This document shows positions 23,580-37,230 of a DNA stretch of 64,000 nucleotides, in pieces (the first letter of the stretch is position 1; each line of letters opens with the position of its first letter). Where the stretch lies: positions 90,444,001 to 90,508,000 of the forward strand of contig NC_133157.1 in assembly GCF_040802235.1 (NCBI RefSeq), in the 5' to 3' direction. The notes below the pieces were generated by a model. It was not told where the DNA came from. It saw only the letters and a program-made list of their open reading frames with translations, and searched no databases. Both the position numbers and the translations under genes were made by a program. The DNA is from Manis javanica. Lineage: Eukaryota > Chordata > Mammalia > Pholidota > Manidae.

Positions 23580-25740
23580 AGATACATAGGATATTAACCC
23601 CAGACATTTTTGCATGGCAAAGAGGAAACAAAATTTGTTCTAAACGTCAGGATATAGAGGAATAGACTAAAACATGCATATATTGGGAAAGAAGAAAGAT
23701 CTGAAATCAATAACTAAACTTTGAGAAAAAGAAGAGCAAATTCAATCCAAAGTAAGAAGAATTGTATAACAACAATGAGAGCAGGAATCAATGAGATTGA
23801 AAACAGGAAATCAACAGAGAAAATCAATGGCCTCCAAAGCTGGTTCTTAAAATAGATAAAGTTAATAAGCCTACAACCAAGCTAACTAAGGTAAAGAGAG
23901 AGAGGACACAAATTATTAATATCAGAAATTAATAAAGGGTTAACACTACAACTTCTATGGACATTAAAAGGATAATAAAGGCATGTTATTAACAACTCTA
24001 TGCCCACATATTTGATAACCAGATGAAAAGGCCAATTCCTTGGAAGACACAGCTGCCAAAACTTTTACAAGAAGAAATAGTCAATCTGCATTAACCTATA
24101 ATAAATAAATTGAATTAATAATTAATAATTTTATAACAGAAAACACCAGGCCCATATGGGCTCTTTGGTGAATTCCACTGAACATTTAAAGAAGAAATTG
24201 TACCAAGTCTCTACAATCTCATTCAGAGGACTGAGGCAGAAGGAATACTTCCTAACTCACTCTATGAGGCCACTATTACTCTACTATCAAAAGCAGATAA
24301 AGATGATATGGGAAAACTACAAACCAATATCTCTTATGAACATAGATACAAAAATCCTTAACAAAATGTTAGCAAATTGAATCTAATAATGAATAGAAAG
24401 AATTATACACCACAACCATGTGGTATTTATCCCAAGTATGTAAGGCTGGTTCAACATTTTAAAAAATCAATTAATATAATCTATCACATCAAGCTAAAGA
24501 AAAAAATCACATGATCATATCAATAGATGCGGAAAAAGCATTTGAGATTTTCAATACAAATTCATGATAAAAATGCTCAGTAAACTAAAAATAAAGGGGA
24601 AGTCCTTCACTTGATAAAGAATATTTAGAAAAATCCTATCCTACCATAAACATCTTACTTAATGATGAGAAAGCAGAAGCTTTCCCACTAACACCAAGAA
24701 CAAGGCAAGGATGTCCCCCTCATCACCCCTTTTCAGCATCATACTGAAGTCCTAGCTACTGCAATTAGACAAGAAATGGATATAAAAGTTATACAGACTG
24801 GGAAGGAAGAAATAAAACTGTTCACAGATAACATGATTCTCTGTGAAGAAAATTCAAGAGAATTGACTAAAAACCTCCTAGAACAATAAATAATTATAGT
24901 GAGGTTGCAGGTACAAGGTTAATATACAAAAGTCAGTTGCTTTCCTGTATATAAGCAATGAACAAGTAGAATTTGAAATTAAAAACATAATACCATTTTT
25001 ATTAGCATCCCCCAGAATGAAGTACTTAGCTATAAATTTAAAGAAATATATACACAATTAGATGAGAAAAACTACAAAATTGTGAACAAAGAAATCAAAG
25101 AGGAATGAAATAATGGAGAGATGTTCCATGTTCGTGGGTAGGAGGACTCAGTATTGTCAAGATGTCAGTTCTTCCCAACTTAATACATAGATTAAATGCA
25201 ATCCCAATTAAAATTCTAGCAAGTTGTTTTGTGTATATTGACAAACTGATTCTAAGTTCATGTGGAGAGGCAGAAGACCCAGAACAACCAGCACAGCTCT
25301 GAAGCACGACAAAGTCAGAGAACTAATGCTACCCCACTTCAAGACTTGCTATAAAGCCGCAGTAATCCAGACACTGTGGTACTGGTGAAAGAACAAATAG
25401 ATGAAAGGCACAAAATAAAGTACCCAGAAATAGACACACAGAGTTAATAGTCAAGTCATCTTTGACAAAGGAACAAAAGCAGTCAATGGAGCAGAGACAG
25501 TCTTTCATCAAATGGTGCTTGAACAACTGGACATCCACATGCAGGAACATTAATCTAGACACTGGCACCCTTCACAAAAATTACCACAGAATGGATGACA
25601 GACCTCAATGGATAAAGCAAAACTATAAAACTTCTATAATATAACATAAGAGAAAACCTAGAAGATTTATGCATTTTTAACAACTTTTTCTATATGACAT
25701 TAAAGGCATGATCCATGAAATAAAGAAATGGTCATTGAAA
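23580..25740 (+). mobile_element. Old L1 with ORF2 relic (L1M-type)
   Basis: A plus-strand L1 ORF2 relic. Fragments of the reverse-transcriptase region are readable at 24156-24380 (the NYKPISLMNIDTKILNKML block). Further sequence runs through the IDAEKAF-like region (about 24525) and later parts to about 25660, all with many stops and frameshifts. Inactive and old. Confidence 0.75.
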
Positions 25741-26330
25741 TGGAAAAAACCTGTGCTCTGCAAATGACACAATTAGAACAGGAACAGGAATCCTTGGAGA
25801 CAGTAACTGATAGGAACACAAATGGTAATTTTGATGAATTGCTGAAGGCTGAATATGGACTAGAGAGTTAGAACTTCTAGGAATATCTTCTGACATTCTT
25901 AAGTCTTGACCTAACCCTCAGCCTTTAGCAATTCATCAGAAATTACCATTTAAGTGTCCCTTGTCAGTTACTGCCACTGGGTAGAGGGCGAAATCAGGAG
26001 TTGCTAATCAATGGGTGTAAAGTTTCAGTTCTGTAAGATGAATAGAGTCTGGTGGTTTGCTGTACAACAGGTGTCTACAGTTAAGAACACTATATTGCAC
26101 AGTTAAAACTGTCAAGAGGATAGATCTCATGTTAAGTCTTCTTATCATAATAAAATTAATTGGCAAGAATGAACTTTTAAAATACATTTAGAGACATCTT
26201 TTTGGTGAATATCCTATTCATGTCTAATTTCCATTGCAATTATCAGCATTCTTTATAATAAATCCTGCAGCATATGAATTACAAGTATGTTTCCTAATTT
26301 ATTGAATGCTTTTAAAATAAAAAATAAAAA
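25741..26330. other. AT-rich stretch, unclassified
   Basis: AT-rich sequence with phrases common in old L1 3'-end or other interspersed repeats. I could not classify it. No gene. Confidence 0.35.
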
Positions 26331-27560
26331 ATTCTGGAGGCTCAGTCTTTGTGGGGATCTCCATGCTTTTGTGAATCTTACCTCCAGAAGCACTTACAGA
26401 TCCTCAAAGTGAAGATCTGAGCAAAACCCTCTCCTGTTTCAGGCAGGGCGAGGAGGGGCAGGGTGAGGCCGGCAAAAGTTACCATTTGGAAATGCATTCA
26501 GAGATTCTCCATAACAAAGATCTGTCCTCCAGGAAAAACTACTATGACAGAGCTTTATTGACCTAGGGAAGCACACTTATCCAACTTCAGCTCACATTAG
26601 CTTTCCTGTCTAGACAGGTGGAAAAACAAAGACCAAAAAATGCTTTTTAAGGTCACAGCCCAGGAACCCAGGCCCTCTAAAACCTGAGATGTAATCAATA
26701 ATGACAGTGGATAAAAATCAAGAGACCTGCAAGGCACAGACCCTATTTAAGCTCTTAGACACACACACCCAAGAGCAGAAGCAAACAAGGAAACCAGAGG
26801 GAACTGAATCCTCTGTCATGTTCATCTACAGAAATACTAAACACAGCCTACCTACTGGCCTGACTGGCTTCAAACTTCACAGTAAAGGCCTATTTACCCC
26901 AGTTCCTATTAACTGATACATTATCAGGTTTCAACGAATAATCGTAGTGTGCACGAACAGGCGAGGCAAATGGTCTGAGGGGATAAAGCAAATGTAAGAT
27001 CCAGACTCATCTCTGACACAGATTGTGGAATTATCACAGGGGATATTTATAAGGTATGATAAATATTTTAAGGAGCCTAATGGAAGAAGTAGACAACCTG
27101 GAAGAACAGGTAAGTACCCCAGGTAGAAAATTCGAAACTATAAAGAAGAACCAAAGGAAATCAAGAAATTAAAAGCACTGTCACACAAAGGAAGATTTCC
27201 TGTTTCAATATACTGGACACAACCAATGAAGAAGCAGTGGTACTGAGATAATAACAATAACTTTCCAAAACTGAAATTCAAAGAAAAAAAGGGTTTTGGA
27301 CAAGGGAATGGAATATCCAAGAACTGAAGGTCAATTACAAAAGGTGTAACATACACATGACCGCAACAAGGCAAGGAGAAGACAGAAGGAGCAGAGGGTA
27401 TATCTGAGGCAGTGATGGCTGAGAATTTTCTGAAACTAGCAACATACACCAAACCACAGGTGCAGGGAGCGCAGCAAACACTGAGAGAAGGAACGCGGTA
27501 CAGGCCTGAATCTTGGGTCGACGTAATGAAAGAGAAGGTGTAAGGAAAGGGAGAAATGAA
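26331..27560 (+). mobile_element. Probable old L1 5'/ORF1-region relic
   Basis: Sequence around 26.6-27.5 kb resembles the early part of an L1M-type element ('agctcttagacacacacacc', 'ggcagtgatggctgagaat'), with no intact frame. It leads directly into ORF2 relics on the same strand. Confidence 0.4.
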
Positions 27561-28580
27561 AGCAAAATAAAATATGTGTTTTTTCTTATTGTTAATCAAT
27601 CTAATAGGTTTGTTCAAAGCAAAGAAAGCTGTGCTAATCTCAGACAAAGCAGACTTCAGAGCAAGGAAAACAACAATGATGTTGAGGGGTCAATTCTTTA
27701 AGACATGACATTCCTTATTGTGCGTGCTCTTAACCACAAAGTATCAAAATACATGGGGCAAAAACTGACAGAATCTCAAGGAGAAATAGACAAGTCCACC
27801 ATGATAATTGGAGACTTCAAGAACCCTCCATCGGTAATTGATAGATCTAGCAGTCAGAAAATGTGTAAGGATAGAGTTGATCTGAGTAGCACCATCAATC
27901 AAATCAATCTGTTGAACATTTTCAGAATACAGAAGCCAACAACAGAAGATAGGTATTCTTCTCAAGCTCATAGGGAACATTCACTAAAACAGACAACATT
28001 CTGAATTATGAAATACACCTTAACAAATTTAAGAAGAAACAAATCATACAAAGCAGGCTCTCAGACCACAGTAGAATTAAACTAGAAACTGGTAACAGAA
28101 AGATAGCCAGAAAAATCCCAGAATATTTGGATAGTGTTCATCAGCATTGCTCTAAATAACACATGGGTCAAAAAGGAAGTCTTAGGAGAAATTTTTTAAT
28201 ATTTCAAATTAATAAAATATATAAAACTAACAGCAACCAAGATGTCCTTCAGTAGGTGAATGGATAAACAAACTGTCAGACATCCATACAAAGGAATATT
28301 ATTCAGTGATAAAAGGAAATGAGTTTTCATACCACTAAAAGACATAGAAGCACCTTATATGCATATCACTAAATAAAGGCAAACAGTCTAAAAAGGCAAC
28401 ATACTATCTGATTCCAGCTATATGACAAGATTGTGGTTGCCGGGGGTTGAGTAAGAAAGCACTGGGAGCTCCTAGGGCAGTAAAACCCTCTCCTGTCCAG
28501 TACTGTAACGGTGAGCACATAACATCAGGCATTTGTGAAAACCCATAGAACCGTACAACACAAAGAAGGAGCCTTGATGT
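27561..28580 (+). mobile_element. Old L1 ORF2 relics: endonuclease part and 3' end
   Basis: At 27705-28004 the plus strand reads like L1 endonuclease (IIGDFKNP.SVIDRSS and then INLLNIFR). It is followed after a gap by the C-terminal ORF2 region from 28225 ('gatgtccttcagtaggtgaatgg', 'ggaatattattcag'). The centre of ORF2 is missing, so this is a deleted or composite old copy. Confidence 0.65.
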
Positions 28581-29600
28581 CAACTACAGACTTCAGTTAA
28601 TAAGAATGTTCCCATATTGTTGCATTAATTATAAAACTGTAGTACACTCATTAAAGCCAATACACGTAATTGACAGCAAGCATTTTGGGGAGAGTATGTG
28701 GAAATTCTGCATTTGCTTGCTTGTTTTGTAAATTTAAAATGGTTCTAAAATATAGTCTATTAAGTAAGAAGACAAAGTTAGCTTGGGATGAGTGGGGAAA
28801 AAATGCCGGAGAGCCGTCAAGAATAAAGGCCAGGAGACCATTTAGAAAACTACCAAAAGAATGATGATGGTGATTTGAAATAAAGTACAAGGGATGAGAC
28901 TGGCGTGAAATTGGGAAGTGCAAAATACTATGAGGAGGGGAACAGAATGAGGGAGGGAGAGCAAGAGAGAATTTTTAAAAGGGTGAGTGTAAAGAGGTGG
29001 CAGATTAAAGGATGCAAGTTGATCCCCCAAGACACTGCTCATGCAGACAAACTTTCAGCAACCATCAGCATGCCACTACTGTGCAAGAGGGCTATGCCCA
29101 TGGGTATTACAGGTGTTCATCTTGTAAGAATCCATAAACATGGTTAGGAATCTCACTAAAAATAACAGGATGTACTTTAAAGTTTCCTATGGAATTTCAA
29201 AGGTTTATAGAGACTTAATATTCTATCCTTGATGACGAAAGGGTCTTGATACAGAACAGGGTCTAAGCCGTTGGCCTTTGTAGTCGGTTCTTATGAAACA
29301 TGGACATGGAAGTATCCTGCTCATGCTGGGTACAGCAGAGTCCATCAATGTTGACTACGTTGGCAACTGTTAAAAATCAGTATTGTCGTTTAGCTATGGT
29401 AAGACAGACACTAATTTCAGGACAGATTTACCTATGATTTCAAGGTAGAATTTCTGTAATGCAAGACCTGGGGAGGCAGCAATGTCTCTTTGAGCTCCTG
29501 TCTCTCTGTCTTTGCTCACACTCCTGTTGTCAAAACCTGTGATGAACAGAGGAGAAAAGATTTATCAGTATGTTTTCCTGTCATATAAGATAAGATATAC
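28581..29600. other. AT-rich intronic sequence, no feature seen
   Basis: No gene or confidently classified repeat. Confidence 0.4.
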
Positions 29601-32600
29601 AGAAATGATGCTTGAAGTGCTCATTAATAGGACATAGACAGTCAGCCTGGGGAAACCTGGGATCACACCCTGGGGGTGGGGCAGGTGGGCAGGAGTCCTT
29701 CGACCAGGCCCCCAAGCACCCCTGTGCCTTTCCTTTGTGGCTCAGCAGGTCTGGGGGTGGGATAATAACATGGAGCACCCGAGGCTGGGGTCCCTGGTCA
29801 GAGGGGGTGCTGGGAATGGTGGGTGCACCTGGGACCGGTCTCTCAATGGAAGGGTGCAGGAGCCTCACCCGGGGGTCCCCAGTGTGGCTAGTGAGTCGCT
29901 GTCATAACTTCAGATGATTTCCTCTGTGTTTTCTTCTATCAAAGTGATTGTTCTGGACGAGCCACTTCAAACACATGTCCCTGTACGATTGAACAACACT
30001 GTGGGAAGGACAAGAAGGGACTTTCTAATGTATGTCCTGCCCCTCTGCATTTTCCGAGGAGTGGCGGAAAGGCCCAGGGCCACTGAGGGTGAGTGGCAGG
30101 TGCCCTGGCTAACCCACCCCTCCTTCTGGGGGGCTCTGGCTCCAGACCCTCCAACCCCCCATGTCAGTTTGTCCTGCTTGAGCCTCCTTGTCTCTAGACG
30201 GGCCCCTGAGGTTCTTCCAGTGGACCCCCAACCCCGCCTGCCTGAGTGGAAATGTCCTTCTACCTTCCTGTCCTGCAACCCCCAGCACAGCCTCCCCATC
30301 CTGGGAAGGAGCCGACTGCCCAGCCTACCAGGCCAGCTGCCCTGTATCTGGTCCCTGCACAGGCCACAACCACACCAACAGGGTGGGTCCCAGAGGAGCC
30401 CCGGGACTCCCAGAACTCACATCCCAGCCTGTGCCCACCACCTGGTTCTCACTTGCTTCCCCAGAGCTGAGCTCACAGGACTCCTGGACTCAGCCGAGCT
30501 GACCCAGATATGCAGAATGACACTAGCAGACCGGGCCTGAGCTTGAAGCCCCCAGGGTGCTCACACCGAGGCCTCTTGTAGAGCCAGGGGTAAGGAGAGA
30601 GCATGGTCTTTCTTGAGGGGCAGAGGCCGCACAGGCACACAGCCTCCAGAGCCCCAGGGTGCCTGTGCCCTCCTCCGGGCCCACTCCTTCCCTCTCCGGC
30701 TCTGGCTGGGACCACCGTGCTCGCGGGCTGCGCTGCTGCTCCATCCGACCTCAGGCGGCTGCAGAGCCTTCCTCCAGAAGATGGCTTGCCCGGAGGTGGC
30801 TACTTTCCCCAGGAATCCTCAGGGGCTGGGGCTTTCCCACCTGTACACACATGGCTGTGACCCCTGCCAGGGAAGCCCCTCACCTCCAGGCTTGCTCCAC
30901 CTGGTAGAGATGTCCTCCTCAGGCTCTGGGAGATAGAAGCTGCCCTGGGCACAGCACCTTAGATCTCCCTGTTCATCCAGAAGCTCCAATGCCCCTGGGG
31001 GCCTATGGGGCCTCTTGCCAGAGTCCTGAGCTGGCCCCTTCCCACAGTCTGTCCACGGTCATCACGCTTTCTGGGAAGAGAATTTTAGGTTCCTTCTGCA
31101 TTTGGCGTGTCCTATTGCCCCAGCCTGCTCTTGTTTTGAAGGCACATCACGTCAGCCATCTGAGGACCTGGTGTGTGAATATGGCCCGAGGTGTTCTGAC
31201 AATTGCTGGTCACACAGTAGTGGTGCAAAACACCAAGCTTGCTTGCAGAAAGCTGTCTGGGATCCCCAGGCTCCTACTGCTTTTGGAGCACAGCCCTGGT
31301 ATCTCTGTTAACTTTGGGCCAGAAAACAAATGTCTCTGGGGATCCCACAGCAAATGAAATGCCCCGAATGTCCCATGGCTTGAGGTGAGTGGGAAGGATT
31401 GGGAATGGGAACTTGATGGGTAATCTGGGGCCATACTTGGTGTTTGGGGGAGAAAACCCAGCAGATAAGCCTTTCTCTGGGTGGAGGGTGGGACCTGTGT
31501 GGAGACCCCAGCTGTGGACACTGCTGATGTTGCACTACTGTGCACTCAGCCCACCTGAGCCCACCTGCACCCAGGTGAGCCAGTTCCCAGCAGGCCAACA
31601 GCATTCCCCTGGAACCCCAGGGGCTCTGCTGCCTGCCTGAGAGCCCTCTCCAATCCAGTATCGCCCTGTCTTCTGCAAGCCATTGCAAACCGCGGTGCAG
31701 AAGTGTTGTGCCCTGGGAATGACCTTCCACTAGTGGGGGCACAGCTGGTCCAGGTGGGACGTGGGTTCCCAGAGAGATCGAACCTGATGCCCACCCTGGT
31801 GCTCACCCCACAGTGCCACACACTGGCTCTCCTCCTCCAGGGCCACTCTGCCCCATCCTCCTCAGGTTTCCTGGGATCTGTTGCAAGCATACCACTTGTC
31901 TCCAACTGCCCCAACTCCTCTCCTGCTGCGGGGACCCAGCATCTGTGGAGGTACACCGTGGCTGTGACTGCACAGATCATCCAGCCTTCCGGACCTGAGT
32001 GTCACCACTGGAGGATGGAGACGGAAGACCTGCCTTGTGGTCATCAGGGGAGACGTGGCCCAGGAAGATGCAGAATGCTGCACAGAAAGGTGCCCGATGA
32101 TGCAAAGGGAGCCCACAGACCCTGCAGGAGGAACAGGAGCTCCCAGGGCCGAGGGCAGGAGGTGGGCAGCGTGCAGAGGATGTGGATGTGCCTGCAGCCC
32201 GGCAGGGTGGCCCCTGAGCAGTGGAAGACAAGACACTAGAGGAGGAGGATGTGAAGACAGAGGCTTCCAAGGAGAAAGAGTTCAGTGTCAGGGCATCCCA
32301 GAGCCCTTGGCCAAGTCCTGAGGCCCTAGAAGTTGTTTGCTGAAATGCTCCCCTTGGTCAGAAGGGACCAAGAGAGTTTGGGTCCCAAGAGCCAGTCAGC
32401 ACTGAACTTACTCTGTGCTGGTTCTAAGAATCAGTGTATGCCTGTGATTATAACCCACATTTTGTTAAATACAAGGCACATTTCCTTTCTATAACTTCTG
32501 GTTACTTTGTATTCTATACGATGCCAAGTGTGCATGTCCTCTGTCATTCTTGCAGAGAATGGCCGTGTTTTCAGGTGTGGATTCCCAGGGCTCACCAGCC

Positions 32601-34195
32601 CTGCTGACCCCGTGGACCACCCCTTTCCTGTCACACTGTGGGCGTGGGCATCCTGTGGGCAGGGAGGTGGCAGGTTGTGCTCCAGCATGAAGCTGCTGTG
32701 CTCCGTGTACCCCAGAGGGGAGTGTCTGCTGAGAGTGGCTAAGAGCACGGAGCCCCAGATGCCAGAGTCCATCCAAGAGGCCTCCATATTTGGGGTGGGG
32801 GTCAGAGGGTGTCAGAGCAAAGGCCCTGGATGGTGGACCGGAGTGTATCCCGCTGTCCATCCAGCGCTGAGCCTCCTCCCCCTGGGCCTGCTGTCACCTT
32901 GGACCCGGACCCTCTTCCCCCCTCCTGGAATGTTCCTCAGCATTCCTGGGAGCAGGGCAGCAGCAGGGGCTCCTAAACAGGGACAACAGACCCTGCACTG
33001 CAGGCCTGCTGTCACCAGCTGGCATGTGGCTCTTTATGTCCTCCAGGAACCAGACAGTCATTCCATGCAGTCGTTTCTCAGGTAAGTCTTCCAACAGCCA
33101 ACAAGGGGGACCCAGTGATAGGTTCATTTCACAGGTGGGGAATCATCTGTTGGTTCAGAGCTGTCCTGGGCTGACCAGCCAGAGAGAGGGTGAGCTGGGT
33201 CTAGGACTCCCCATTTCCCTGACGCTGGATCACTTCTAACCCCTGTTCCACATGCAGTCTCCGGGGGTGGGGGACCTGGCTTCCCTGTCCTCTGTACTCT
33301 CTCAGGCTTCAGCCCCCTCTGAGCTCAGGGGGCATGGCCTTGGACACTGGGGGCCCTCTGAGCCCCGTGGCCAGCCTCTCCCTCCTGCAGGGCCAGGATG
33401 TCTCTCTAGGGCCCCTGCAGCCTCTGCTTGCTCACACCAGCACCAGGGTTGGTGGTCACCAGACTAGAATGCCTCCAGTCTGCTGGGGACCAGGGCCATC
33501 TCTGCAGTGTGTACATTTGCATGTTCTCATTGTGCCACACACTCCTGGTGCTCCTTGCCTCTCATTTGGAATTGCCTGGGTTGCCCTTTGTCCCTTTTCA
33601 CAACATTGGCTTTTGGGAGTCAGTGGACCACTGGGATGTCACACGTGTCCCTGGGCTTGGGTTGGGGAATGGCCTCTGTACTTTGTGCTTTGTCTTTCCA
33701 GCTTTCTACATTTTTCTTGTTATTGTTTTGGCCACGGGAAGAGCCAGAGTTTGCCCTTTGGCTTCTAGCTCTGGTGTCACACTTAGACCGGGAGTCTACC
33801 AACAGATTGGGCACGTGTTTACTAAGAGGTCTTCATTTTAGGCCCCTAACCCTTAACTCATCTGGATGTCCCATTCCAGTAAGAAAAGTGCTACTTCAAA
33901 TATTAAACAGAAATTAGCCAGACCCTTCATAAAGCATGTGGGCAGACACAAAAGGCGCCAGTTGCTTAATTCCGTTGATAGGAAGCATCCAGACTAAGAG
34001 GAAGGAGCAGAGACAGAAAGCAGACTGGGGGTTGCTGGGGGAGGAATGAGGACCCTGGGGCACGAGGGCCCTGGACAGGGTTTTCTCTGGGGAAGGAAGT
34101 GCTCTAGCCTGGATGGTGCTGCCGGCTGCACACACTGTGACTGTACCGAGTGCCCGCGACGCTTACAGGTCAAAAAGGTCAAAAGCACCACTTTC
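29601..34195. other. GC-rich, low-repeat intronic block
   Basis: About 4.6 kb with almost no recognisable transposon and long overlapping open frames on both strands, for example 29914-30540 plus (208 codons). A donor-like CAG|gtaagt occurs at 33080 plus. I found no known domain. Together with the RalGDS-like relic to the right, it may be a duplicated segment that once carried exons. Confidence 0.35.
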
Positions 34196-34213
34196 AATTT
34201 ATTTAATTAAAAT

Positions 34214-35170
34214 CTAAAAAAAACCAAAATGATAGAGAACATAAAACAGAAAAACTAAGTTGAAACAAATCCAGAGGGTAACACACCCATGGGAGGAAAA
34301 GGAAAGACGTGGTAGGGGGTCAGGTGGACGGAGTGGCTGGGGAGGTGCCTGGAGGGAGAGTTCCAGAGCCAGCTTTCTGGTCAGGGTCAGAGGATCCAGA
34401 CAGGGCCGTGGGCGCCGTGCAGGTGCCAGAACAGCAGCAGGGGTCAGCCCCGCCTGCAGAGGAGCAGGGTCCCGCGTCGGCTCCCGGGCCCCTGAAGGGG
34501 CCTCTCCAGATGCCGGCCCCAGTGCCAGAGCAGCCTGTGGAGGGGGCCCTGTGGCTGGAGGTGGACCTTCCTCAGGCTCTGGAGCTGCCGTGGCTCCTGC
34601 ACCGACACCCGGCTCCTCTGAAGGTTCAGCAGCACCGGGATCCTGAGACGGGAACGGAGCTGTAAGAGGACGAGCGGTCACCCCAAGCTGGCCTCGGCAC
34701 GTGCCTTTCCAGACACAGAGGCTTCCAGGGAAGCCCAGGCCAGGAGCCCACACGGGACATCTCCCCAGCTACATCCACCAGTGCGTGGTCTGAGGCCTGC
34801 CTGTGCTCCTGGCCCGGGAGCAGCCTCTAGGCCTCCTCCCCATAGACCCAGCACCCTGACCCCCATCCCAGGCCCTTCCACTCACCCAGCCCCACCCAGG
34901 CACACTCATGCACCGCCCCCACCCTGCCTTCTCACCCTCAGGCTCGGCCTCCAGGGGCTGCAGGTCCTCCAGGCCACTCTGGGGGAGATGGAACTGCTGA
35001 ACCGGGTCAGAGCTGGCAACGTGCAGCTGCACATGGGCTTGGGCCCGACTCTGGGGGGGTGGCCGTCCCTGGCCGTCTTCAGGCCCAGGTTCCAGAGAGC
35101 CGTCTGTGAGGTGCCACACTGGCCTCTCACGGGGGGAGCAGGGGGGCAGGTCCTCCACATTCTCAGTCTT
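34214..35170 (-). pseudogene. RalGDS-like two-exon relic
   Basis: Two minus-strand exons can be read. Exon A (35170-34936) has acceptor 'atgtctgcag' and donor G|gtgaga. It ends with AHVQLHVASSDPV..., LEDLQPLEAEPE, matching the stretch after the REM domain of RalGDS (YVQLN..GSDL..., EPIEAEPEA). Exon B (34659-34214) has acceptor 'ctcttacag' and restores the frame across the junction to give EAEPEA, as in RalGDS. It continues as the Pro/Ala/Glu-rich linker typical of RalGDS, then runs into a hydrophobic tail (FNLVFLFYVLYHFGFF) and a stop. RalGDS is a Ral GTPase exchange factor, but no RasGEF catalytic domain, RA domain or REM core was found nearby, so exchange activity is not expected. A minus-strand AATAAA sits at 34203-34198. 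It is either a truncated duplicate that is still transcribed or a pseudogene. Confidence 0.45.
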
Positions 35171-35380
35171 CTGCAGACATAGACACAGACACCCCTGCAT
35201 TGAGATGGGATGACATACAAGGCTCAGGACAAACCTTGAGCAGAAAGGCCCCCTTGCACCCCACATCCCCTCCAGCCCGCCTTGACCTGAAGTGTGGGTG
35301 GGACCAGCCCATGTGGATTCTGAGCCTCATCAAATGCTCCTTCTTGGGGTGGCACACCCCACAGGAACCCCGTGTGCGTG

Positions 35381-35428
35381 CACACACACACACACATGCA
35401 CTCACACACACACACTCACACACACACC
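35381..35428. repeat. (CA)n microsatellite
   Basis: A CA run with ATG and TC interruptions, about 48 bp, lying 0.2 kb upstream of the RalGDS-like exon A on its strand. Confidence 0.9.
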
Positions 35429-37230
35429 GGAAGGGAGACCCAGGGTGCCCCAGGAGGATCAGAGTGGAGGCCTGACCAGACCTCCCCATGTTACCTTTGG
35501 GACCCTTCGAGCACTTGGACTGAGGTGTCTGTGCTGAGCCCTGACCCAGTGCCTGAAACGCTGGATGAGACCCTCATGGGGGGCTCTCCTCGGGCCACGG
35601 CTTTGGGATAAGGGGAGGCAGCCTGAGAACATGGTCACGTTCTCGTGTCTCCAGCCAAGTGAGCTGGGGACTGGGCTGTGTCTAGAATGTGGCACGCGGT
35701 TAGCTGGGTTCCAAGTTCTGTTGGCCTCTATCGTCAGGGAAGTGAGGTCACTGCCTGGAGTCCCCTTTCCTGGGCTTTCTGCTCAGATAAGTCCTCCCCA
35801 AGGATCCTCCTGGGATGCTGGCCACTTGCCCTCCACCCTGGGCCCTGTCCAGGAAAGCCTGGGTACCACCAGGGCCCCAGTTTGAAGACAGAGCTGCAGT
35901 CTAACCCAGCTCCTCCTCATATCTACATGTACCGTCATGTGCCCCTACACAAGGCCTGTGTCTCTCAGGGCCTCCCCAGTGTCCCCATCTGCACAGAGGT
36001 TCACCGTGTCACATGCTCCTAGGATGTCAGGTGTGCAGACCTGTACACTCCTGGAGCACCTGCTGTCTGTCACCTGTGGCTGGTGCTCACACTCAGCAAT
36101 GGCAGAACAACATAGTGGAGTAGGGGGAGCCCAGAGGGCAACTCAAACAGGTCTGGGCATGCTCAGGGACCTAGGGGTCATCTCCCTTCCTGTCTGTTCC
36201 CAGTTCCCCTGGAGGGTGAGAGAACTGAAATGCAGACACGGTCCCCTCTGACACACACATTCCAGGGTCTCCACTAGGTTCAGATTCAGGTCCAAGTGTG
36301 TGGAGGCAACAGCCGCGGCACCGCCCCCAGTGGCGCCCCCTCCTGGTCCTGGTCCTCGTCCCTCCCCCTCCCTCCCACATAGGGTGGATGCCCTTTGTGG
36401 CTGGGTTCTAAGGGACAGCAAATGGCCAAGTGAGTGGGTGCTGCTTCCCAGATGGTTTCCACATTTCATCCTGAGATCTTTGTCTTAAACAGGTACATAG
36501 GAGAGTTTTAAAATGTCTTCAGGAATAACAGTCGTTTCTGGGGCTAAGTCAACAACCTCAGAAATCACAGTAACATTTAGACAGGATACTTAGTCCCAAC
36601 AGAGGTGCCTGTAGGCTGGCCTAGACATGGAAGGAGGCATTTGTAGTCCTTTCTCAAATTGCTTTGTTCATTAGTGAGGACGCATGCATAATGGAAAAAG
36701 AGGCTGTGCATAGTAGTTTAGGACACTAGTTTCAAGTTATACTCTGTAGTTCCCACAGACTTTCAATATCATTGCACCACGATCAAAATGCTAAATAAAA
36801 ACTGGGGAAATTTTTCTCAACTACCACCCAGAAAATGGTAAACCCAAATTAGAAGCATTACCCCAGGGAGGAGTTCTGCTGGATGAAATGCTGAATCAAT
36901 GTGTGGGAAGTGCAAACGCGGTTTCACATGCAGAGAACCTACAAATCACCACCGCTCTGAGCAACCCCTCTTCCTGAGCCCTTCGCCCTGCTTTTCTGTG
37001 GGTCCCTGGCACAGGGAAATGGTTTTCTCTGTTTCACTCTATGAAACAACACAGCCGATATCATCCTTCCAGGAACCCTACAAAAGAAGCAACCAGAGAC
37101 ACAGTCAAATGAGAGCAGCTTTGAGGGGCTGAGCCAATGGTCTGCCCTGACCACAGGGTCCATTATAAATCAGAAAGCACACTTGTCCCTCCAGATGCAA
37201 GGGATATGAAAAGGGAGGACAGTTCATTCC
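35429..37230. other. Mixed intronic sequence, no feature seen
   Basis: GC-rich to about 36.5 kb, then AT-richer. I looked on the minus strand for the RalGDS REM core and did not find it. No repeat was classified. Confidence 0.4.

Noticed and set aside
29914-30540. 208-codon plus-strand frame considered as an exon of a new gene
   Set aside because: Low-complexity Pro/Ser/Leu composition in GC-rich DNA with other frames also open. No clear splice pair or similarity. Kept only as part of the GC-rich block.
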